This document shows positions 62,261 to 64,000 of a DNA stretch of 64,000 nucleotides, piece by piece (position 1 is the first letter of the stretch; every line of letters starts with the position of its first letter). This stretch comes from Pseudomonas sp. DY-1 (GTDB lineage: Bacteria; Pseudomonadota; Gammaproteobacteria; Pseudomonadales; Pseudomonadaceae), in the NCBI RefSeq assembly GCF_003626975.1, contig NZ_CP032616.1:186001-250000 (forward strand). The letters are read 5' to 3'. The translations under genes and the position numbers were made by a program. The notes under the pieces were generated by a model. It saw nothing but the letters and a program-made list of their open reading frames with translations, had not been told where the DNA came from and made no database searches.

Positions 62261-63703
62261 ATGGCGGGGATAACCGGAATCGGTACGAACATGGACATCG
62301 ACGGCATCGTCAAGGCCTTGGTCGATGCCGAAAGAGCTCCCAAAGACTCCCAACTGAATCGCGTGGAGAAGAGCGCCACGTCGAAGTTCTCCGCAGTCGG
62401 CCAGCTCATGGGAGCCATCAGCGAGTTCCAGACTGCGCTGAAGGACCTCAACTCGAGCGACCTGTTCGCCAAGCGTTCGGCAAAGTCGAGCAATACCGAT
62501 CTGGCCACTGTCTCCGCCACGAACAAGGCAAGCTCGGGTACTTATCAGGTAACGGTCGAAAAACTTGCCAGCGCGAGCAAGGTCGGCACTGCCACCTTCG
62601 CGAAGGACGCCACTGCGGCTGCAGCCGGAACGCTGACGGTCAAGCTGGGGCCGGACGATCGCGGAGTGGACGTGCAAGTCGCTGCTGGCGCTTCGCTGTC
62701 GGAAATCCGTGACAGCCTGAACAAGGCGCTCAAGGACAAAGGCGTCAGCGCCAACATCGTCAGCAACCCAGCCGATGGCAGCTCTCGCCTGGTGCTCAGC
62801 TCCAACACTACGGGTGCTGGCAAGGACATCTATGTCCAGGCGTCCGCAGGGCTGGAAGCCTTCCGCATCGGCAATTTCGCTGACAACAATCCGGCCTCCA
62901 ACCCCAGTGGCGCCCTAACGGCAATGGATACCGCCAACGCCACTAGCAGCGGCTACATCAATCAGGCTCAGGACGCGGAATTCACTATCGACGGCCTGAG
63001 TTTGCGCAGCTCCAGCAATACCGTGTCCGGTGCCATTTCCGAAGTCACCCTCAACCTGGTGAACGCTGAGCCCGGAAAGAAATTCAAGGTGACGGTCGAC
63101 CAGGACACATCCACCGTCAAAGGCAACATCAAGAAGTTCGTCGACGCCTACAACAAGTTGATAGGGGTGACCAAGAGCCTGACATCCGTGACCTCGGCCG
63201 GTGAAGGCAATACGCCAGTCACCGGTCCCCTGCTGGGGGACGCTTCGGTACGTTCGTTGTTGTCCTCCGTGCGTAATGAGCTGGTGAATCCGTCGGGTCA
63301 AAAGGGCGGTATATCCATCCTGTCAGACCTGGGTATCACCACTCAAAAAGATGGCACGCTGAAGATCCAGGACAGCAAGCTCGACAAGGTACTCAGCACG
63401 CAGTACGAGTCCGTCGCCGGCTTCTTTACCGGGGACAAGGGGCTGACGTCCCGTCTCAACGCCAAACTCGATCCCTATACCCAATCAGGGGGCATCCTGT
63501 CTGAGCGCCAGAACGGCCTGCAGGAAACCCTCAGTTCGGTCAAAGCGCAGCGCACCCAGTTGGATCTGCGCATGGCGAAAGTGCAGACGCGGCTGTATGC
63601 CCAGTACAACGCCATGGATTCCCTGGTAGCGAGTCTGAAGCAGACCAGCGACCGGTTGAGCCAGTCCCTTTCCAACCTCCCCGGTGTAGTCAAGAAGAGC
63701 TAA
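62261..63703 (+). CDS. fliD: Flagellar cap protein FliD
   Basis: Filament cap (hook-associated protein 2) that folds incoming flagellin at the tip; in P. aeruginosa it also binds mucin. 480 residues. N-terminal MAGITGIGTNMDIDGIVKALVDAERAP and NRVEKSATSKFSAVGQLMGAISEFQTAL form the D0/D1 coiled coil. The C-terminal part has KFVDAYNKLIGVTKSLTSV and the closing coiled coil RLYAQYNAMDSLVASLKQTSDRLSQSLSNL. An AAGGAAA Shine-Dalgarno precedes the start. Followed 3 nt later by fliS. Confidence 0.95.
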   Translation: MAGITGIGTNMDIDGIVKALVDAERAPKDSQLNRVEKSATSKFSAVGQLMGAISEFQTALKDLNSSDLFAKRSAKSSNTDLATVSATNKASSGTYQVTVEKLASASKVGTATFAKDATAAAAGTLTVKLGPDDRGVDVQVAAGASLSEIRDSLNKALKDKGVSANIVSNPADGSSRLVLSSNTTGAGKDIYVQASAGLEAFRIGNFADNNPASNPSGALTAMDTANATSSGYINQAQDAEFTIDGLSLRSSSNTVSGAISEVTLNLVNAEPGKKFKVTVDQDTSTVKGNIKKFVDAYNKLIGVTKSLTSVTSAGEGNTPVTGPLLGDASVRSLLSSVRNELVNPSGQKGGISILSDLGITTQKDGTLKIQDSKLDKVLSTQYESVAGFFTGDKGLTSRLNAKLDPYTQSGGILSERQNGLQETLSSVKAQRTQLDLRMAKVQTRLYAQYNAMDSLVASLKQTSDRLSQSLSNLPGVVKKS

Positions 63704-63706
63704 GTG

Positions 63707-64000
63707 ATGGCCAATCCAATCGATACCTACAAGCAGGTCAAAACCAGCCAGGAAGTCTCCCCCTATCGCGCGGTGCAACTCCTGCTGGATGGCGCCCTGG
63801 AGCGACTTTCCCTCGCTCGTCATGGCCTTGAAACCGGCAACCCGGAAGTTCGCGGCATGGCGGTCGGATCCACTCTCAGCATCATCGGCGTGCTCCAGGC
63901 CAGCCTGGACAAGCAGCTCGGCGGTGAGATCGCCGAGAATCTCGACGCACTCTACGACTACATGACCCGCCGCCTGTCCAGGGTTGCCCTGGACAATTCG
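63707..64000 (+). CDS. fliS: Flagellin export chaperone FliS (3'-truncated by window edge)
   Basis: First 98 codons of the FliS chaperone, which keeps flagellin unfolded before export. It reads [40 protein letters not shown], with the conserved N-terminal YKQV and the LLLDGAL helix, then [38 protein letters not shown]. The ATG lies 3 nt after the fliD stop (TAAGTGATGG). The remaining 30 or so residues lie outside the window. Identity is clear from sequence and position. Confidence 0.93.
   Translation, partial: MANPIDTYKQVKTSQEVSPYRAVQLLLDGALERLSLARHGLETGNPEVRGMAVGSTLSIIGVLQASLDKQLGGEIAENLDALYDYMTRRLSRVALDNS

Overview
The window is a high-GC chromosomal segment whose gene content and order indicate a Pseudomonas, probably close to the P. 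aeruginosa / P. resinovorans side of the genus. The evidence is the flagellar regulon with sigma-54 and FliA promoters, a polyamine/arginine gene set that matches the aruRS-aruI-aruH locus of P. aeruginosa gene for gene, and REP elements of the GTAGGAGCGAGC...GCTCGC type. The species call is an inference. Both ends cut genes: a giant RTX-linked haem peroxidase on the left and fliS on the right.

Layout. (1) 1-6649: secreted haem peroxidase with RTX repeats, 5'-truncated, closed by a strong terminator. (2) 6825-10274: gamma-glutamylpolyamine-synthetase-like gene, YcaD-type MFS transporter and a DUF2064 protein. (3) 10314-14780: the regulatory and chemotaxis arm of the flagellar regulon. ycgR/flgZ, flgN, flgM and flgA are on the minus strand, with a FliA promoter before flgM and a sigma-54 promoter before flgA; cheV and cheR diverge from them. 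(4) 14825-18783: ohr, a LuxR-type regulator, a class III aminotransferase and an orphan polyamine-binding protein. (5) 18985-33265: a TetR regulator, then the aru block: response regulator, periplasmic solute-binding protein, hybrid sensor kinase, amino-acid permease, enoyl-CoA hydratase, acyl-CoA dehydrogenase, acyl-CoA synthetase, 2-ketoarginine decarboxylase, arginine:pyruvate transaminase and an NAD(P)H-quinone-reductase-like flavoprotein. (6) 33599-44731: rod, hook and junction genes flgBCDE and flgFGHIJKL, each cluster behind a sigma-54 promoter with arrays of CGGCAA/TTGCCG half-sites upstream. (7) 44764-60209: a flagellin glycosylation island in the usual place between flgL and fliC. 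It encodes UDP-glucose dehydrogenase, a CDP-sugar pathway, two tripartite methyltransferases, an aminotransferase, a PhyH dioxygenase, a GNAT, WbqC, a CmcI-like enzyme and a 1,725-residue multi-domain glycosyltransferase. (8) 60527-64000: fliC behind a perfect-spacing FliA promoter, flaG, fliD and the start of fliS.

How it works together. The flagellar genes run in the class II/III hierarchy: sigma-54 for the basal body, hook and fliD, FliA for flgM and fliC. The island between flgL and fliC probably builds and attaches the flagellin glycan. My reading is a CDP-4-amino-4,6-dideoxyhexose that is C-methylated and N-acylated; the exact sugar is not known from sequence. Between cheR and flgB, which are neighbours in P. 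putida-type genomes, sits about 19 kb of arginine/polyamine catabolism and transport. The points most worth following up are the composition of the glycosylation pathway, the giant glycosyltransferase, the half-site arrays upstream of flgB and flgF, and an arginine-rich leader ORF overlapping the permease start.
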